From the NCBI RefSeq assembly GCF_028769735.1, contig NC_088171.1, positions 126,130,533-126,194,532 on the forward strand: a DNA stretch of 64,000 nt, given 5' to 3'. The translations under genes were made by a program, and so were the position numbers. This stretch comes from Zonotrichia leucophrys gambelii (Eukaryota; Chordata; Aves; Passeriformes; Passerellidae). Of the stretch, positions 61,186 to 64,000 are shown piece after piece; the stretch's first letter is position 1; every line of letters begins with the position of its first letter. The notes below the pieces were generated by a model. That model did not search any database and had not been told where the DNA came from. It saw only the letters and a list, made by a program, of their open reading frames with translations.

Positions 61186-63690
61186 AAATGGCTGCAAGCC
61201 ACCAAGAGACACTCCCTATCAGCATTTCCTTTTTTGTGTCCAGTTACAACTAAGGCTCATTTGTTCAGCATATCATAAATAGACTTATACAAAGTATAAA
61301 ATGTGGATATTTTATAGAGATGATTTTCCAACAACCATGCTTCAATTTTTCTAGGATTTTTTTTTCTTGAAACCTTACTTCCTGAGAGGTCCCAATCACA
61401 ATCTGTTTACAGAATTTCTGAGAAAATATTTGACTATTACAGGCTTACTTGGCTGTTACTGCATTATTTGATTTCAGTATTCTTTTTCAGTGCTTTCCTT
61501 GACTGCATGTTTGGAATGCATGATGTATTCTTACACAAGTTGTAATAAATAGAAGAAATTTTAAAATTTTAAAATTATTTTAAAGGATTTATATTAATTT
61601 CAAATGTATAGTCTTCCTATGCTACTGAAATAAAATAGAGAAATAGAAATAAGAAATTCTTTAAAATAAAACTTGTGTTAAGAAGTTTTCTGCTAGGGCA
61701 AAGTTCTAGCAGGTGTCTGCACTGCAGGGCCAGGGCTGTTGCCAAATCATGCACATTGTACTCCTTGTTTAGGTCTGTGAAATCCCCTGTACAGCCTTGC
61801 TAATGTTCCATTTCTGCCAACACACAAATTTACAGAGGTAGTTACTGGAGAGGGTGATAAATATTCAGGTGTATTCTTGTGTTAAAGTACCCACTGTGCC
61901 TCTGATCCTGTCTTTTTTATGTACAAAATCCAAATGATCGGGACAAACCCTTCTAGATGCAAGAGAGAGATCTGTCCTTCCTTTCTTCCTCTCCCCCTAC
62001 CTCAACATGGGTGCTTTTTTGCAGGAGTGTGAAGGAAAATAGGAAGGATTTGATCTGTATGTCTGTCCTTTGTCAAATAGTGGCTTTTCATAATGAAACA
62101 ACAGATAAGAGTAATAAGGTTAAAGCTTATATTTTATTTGTTTTTTGTGCTTTCTTTCATTAATGAATTGCTAGAACTTCTTCATTTCCTTGCCTTCTGT
62201 CAATTTATGTTTTCTTTTCTCATTATGCAGATTAGATGAACTTGAAGCCTGCAGTCAATCACATATTAGCCATATAATAAAAATTTTGGATTAAAATTTT
62301 GTGTCGTCAGTCCTATGTTCCATTTGTAACCTATTTCTTGAAATCTGGTGGGATTTGTTTCCCCTCCTCCCTATGCAATACATCTTTATTTGTGCTATGG
62401 ATAGAAGTCAGCAAGGTCTAAAGATAACTTGACGTCTTCAACTTAGAAGAGCCAAGTATCAAGCAAGCCTTTTCATCAAGATTATTGCAATCATTCCAAA
62501 CTCAAGGTATAGTCCCTTTTTCTTGGAGAAGTGTTTGTTGGAGTAATAGTTTTTCCTTCATAAAAGTTTTAAGGTCTTTCTGAAAAACTTTCTTTACACA
62601 AAGATCTTTGCAATGAAGTGGTAGCTGGATATCAATTAAAATAGATCTAATTAACAGTTTCAGAGGCAAACCTGGAAAATATTTGTCATAGTCTTTATCA
62701 ATCTAATGCTCTATGCAAAATGTCTTTTTTAAAGCATTCCAGTGCATTTTTGCAATCTAATGCCAGTTGGAAGGAATTCTCAAGAAAAACAGAGGAAAGC
62801 AAATTTTAAAAAATCAATCATTTTAGAACATGACTTTCATTATGCTTTGATAAATATACACTTTCTAGTAGTGTATTTCAATAATATATTTCTTAATGTA
62901 TTAGTTACATTCTGAATGTGCAGGACCTTTGTGTGTGTACATTTGTATTTTCATCTGTAAATGCACACACCTGTATGAGTTCATACTGCCTTGAGTTACT
63001 GGGGAGGGTGAGGTGGCTGTTGGAGAGGAGAATCTTTTAACTTTACTGACAGAAAAGTTTGGATTCTTTATTAACATGTTCATGAGTCTGCCAGACATGT
63101 GTTGTAATGTCACAATAACTGCTTTATGTGAAAATATCAGTCATGAATCCTGTGGTGGTTTCCTCTGCTGAGGATTAAATATGAGATATTTCAGTATTTC
63201 ATTTTACCCAAACTTAAACAGCTCAGAGACCAAGTATTGAGTAGATGCCTCAAGTTGGCAGAATTGATGCAGATGTGATAAGCATTTCTTTTTATCAAAA
63301 TAAGTGATGTTTAGAGGGAAAAGAAATGAGACACACTGAATACTAATCCACTCACTTTCAGCGCTGAAATTGCAACTGATTGACCTTTAATGATTTTTCT
63401 CTGTGAATTACTCATTCTTTCTGTTGCATGTGTCTCCTGTAATAAATGTAGAGTAATTTATGGTAATTTAAGGCTGAATAACTGAATTATGCTTGCATAT
63501 GTGGTATCTAAAATGTGAGTGTGAGGTACAAGGTGGATGCACCCAGTCATAGAGACCAGAGACTCAGACTCTTGGTTTGATCAAGAGTTGGTGACCATCT
63601 GAGCAGAAATAAAAATGGCTGCTTTAAAGACATTCTCATGAGTTGCAATTTCAGGTTCTAAAAAGAGTAAAAATAGGGAATCTGTGCAGA
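61186..63690. other. Intergenic, no recognisable gene
   Basis: AT-rich with short frames only. TRHR follows in this direction in mammals, but no TRHR exon (a seven-helix receptor) is visible before the window ends. Confidence 0.55.
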
Positions 63691-63694
63691 ATCA

Positions 63695-64000
63695 TTATAG
63701 AATCCTAGAATGGTCTGGGTTAGAAAGGGCCTTGAGGATCACCTAGTTACAGCACTCCTGCCATGAGCAGGGCCACCTTTCACTAGATCAGGTTGCTCAG
63801 AGCTCTATCTAGCCTGCCTTGAGCAATTCCAGGGATGGAACATCCACAGCTTCTCTGGGCAATCTGTTCCAGTGCCTCACCATCCTCACAGTAAAGAATT
63901 TCTTCTTAATACCTAATTTAAACCTGCCTCTTTCAGTTTAATGTCCTTACCCTTGTCCTAGTCCCTGCATGTCCTTGTCCCAAGTGTCTCTCCAGCTCTC
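63695..64000 (-). mobile_element. CR1 LINE fragment, minus orientation, cut by window end
   Basis: ATAGAATCCTAGAATGGTCT is the reverse complement of a CR1 3' terminus. GAAAGGGCCTTGAGGATCACC, CTTCTCTGGGCAATCTGTTC and CAGTGCCTCACCATCCTCAC follow. The element continues beyond the window. Confidence 0.95.

Noticed and set aside
1..64000. CRISPR arrays, operons or prokaryotic defence-like systems
   Set aside because: Spliced vertebrate genes and CR1/ERV repeats make clear this is bird nuclear DNA; no regularly spaced repeats of CRISPR type occur.

Overview
This is a vertebrate nuclear window from a bird, most likely a passerine. It is AT-rich with long introns and a single strong CpG island. It carries seven CR1 LINE fragments, one ending in the ATTCTGTG-type octamer typical of avian CR1, and several LTRs that look like passerine ERV families (family names are from memory, not from a search). 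There is no sign of prokaryotic content.

Two protein-coding genes can be assembled exon by exon. ENY2 lies on the minus strand (coding exons between 18181 and 23317). NUDCD1 lies on the plus strand (ten coding exons between 24033 and 57477). Every coding exon has GT/AG borders, phases are consistent and no frame is broken: ENY2 gives 96 aa and NUDCD1 gives 585 aa. The genes are head-to-head, and their start codons are about 715 bp apart across a CpG island at about 23440-24480. That island holds three ZNF143/THAP11-type elements and a YY1-like element over the NUDCD1 start. This divergent pair is also found in mammals (human 8q23.1).

Layout. 1-18000: gene-poor flank downstream of ENY2. It has a perfect 27-bp-arm hairpin (5482-5539), one CR1, a hexanucleotide microsatellite (13711-13806), an unexplained cluster of about 1.3 kb with a ~390-bp unit in direct and inverted copies (14990-16255), and an isolated GC-rich patch (16880-17190). 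18000-23320: ENY2, with a ~1.28-kb LTR in intron 3. 23320-24480: bidirectional promoter. 24033-57477: NUDCD1; its introns hold four CR1s, all antisense to the gene, and three LTR-type sequences in intron 2. 57478-64000: downstream flank with a 620-bp solo LTR flanked by perfect 5-bp duplications, a sense-oriented CR1 with a pentanucleotide expansion, and a CR1 cut by the window end.

ENY2 is a small adaptor of the SAGA deubiquitinase module and the TREX-2 mRNA export complex. NUDCD1 is a CS-domain (HSP20-like) NudC-family cochaperone. They share a promoter region, but the sequence shows no direct functional link. The most useful leads are the 15-16 kb repeat cluster, a strong candidate intronic polyadenylation site after NUDCD1 exon 7, the sense LTR just upstream of ENY2 exon 4, and the three-site promoter architecture.
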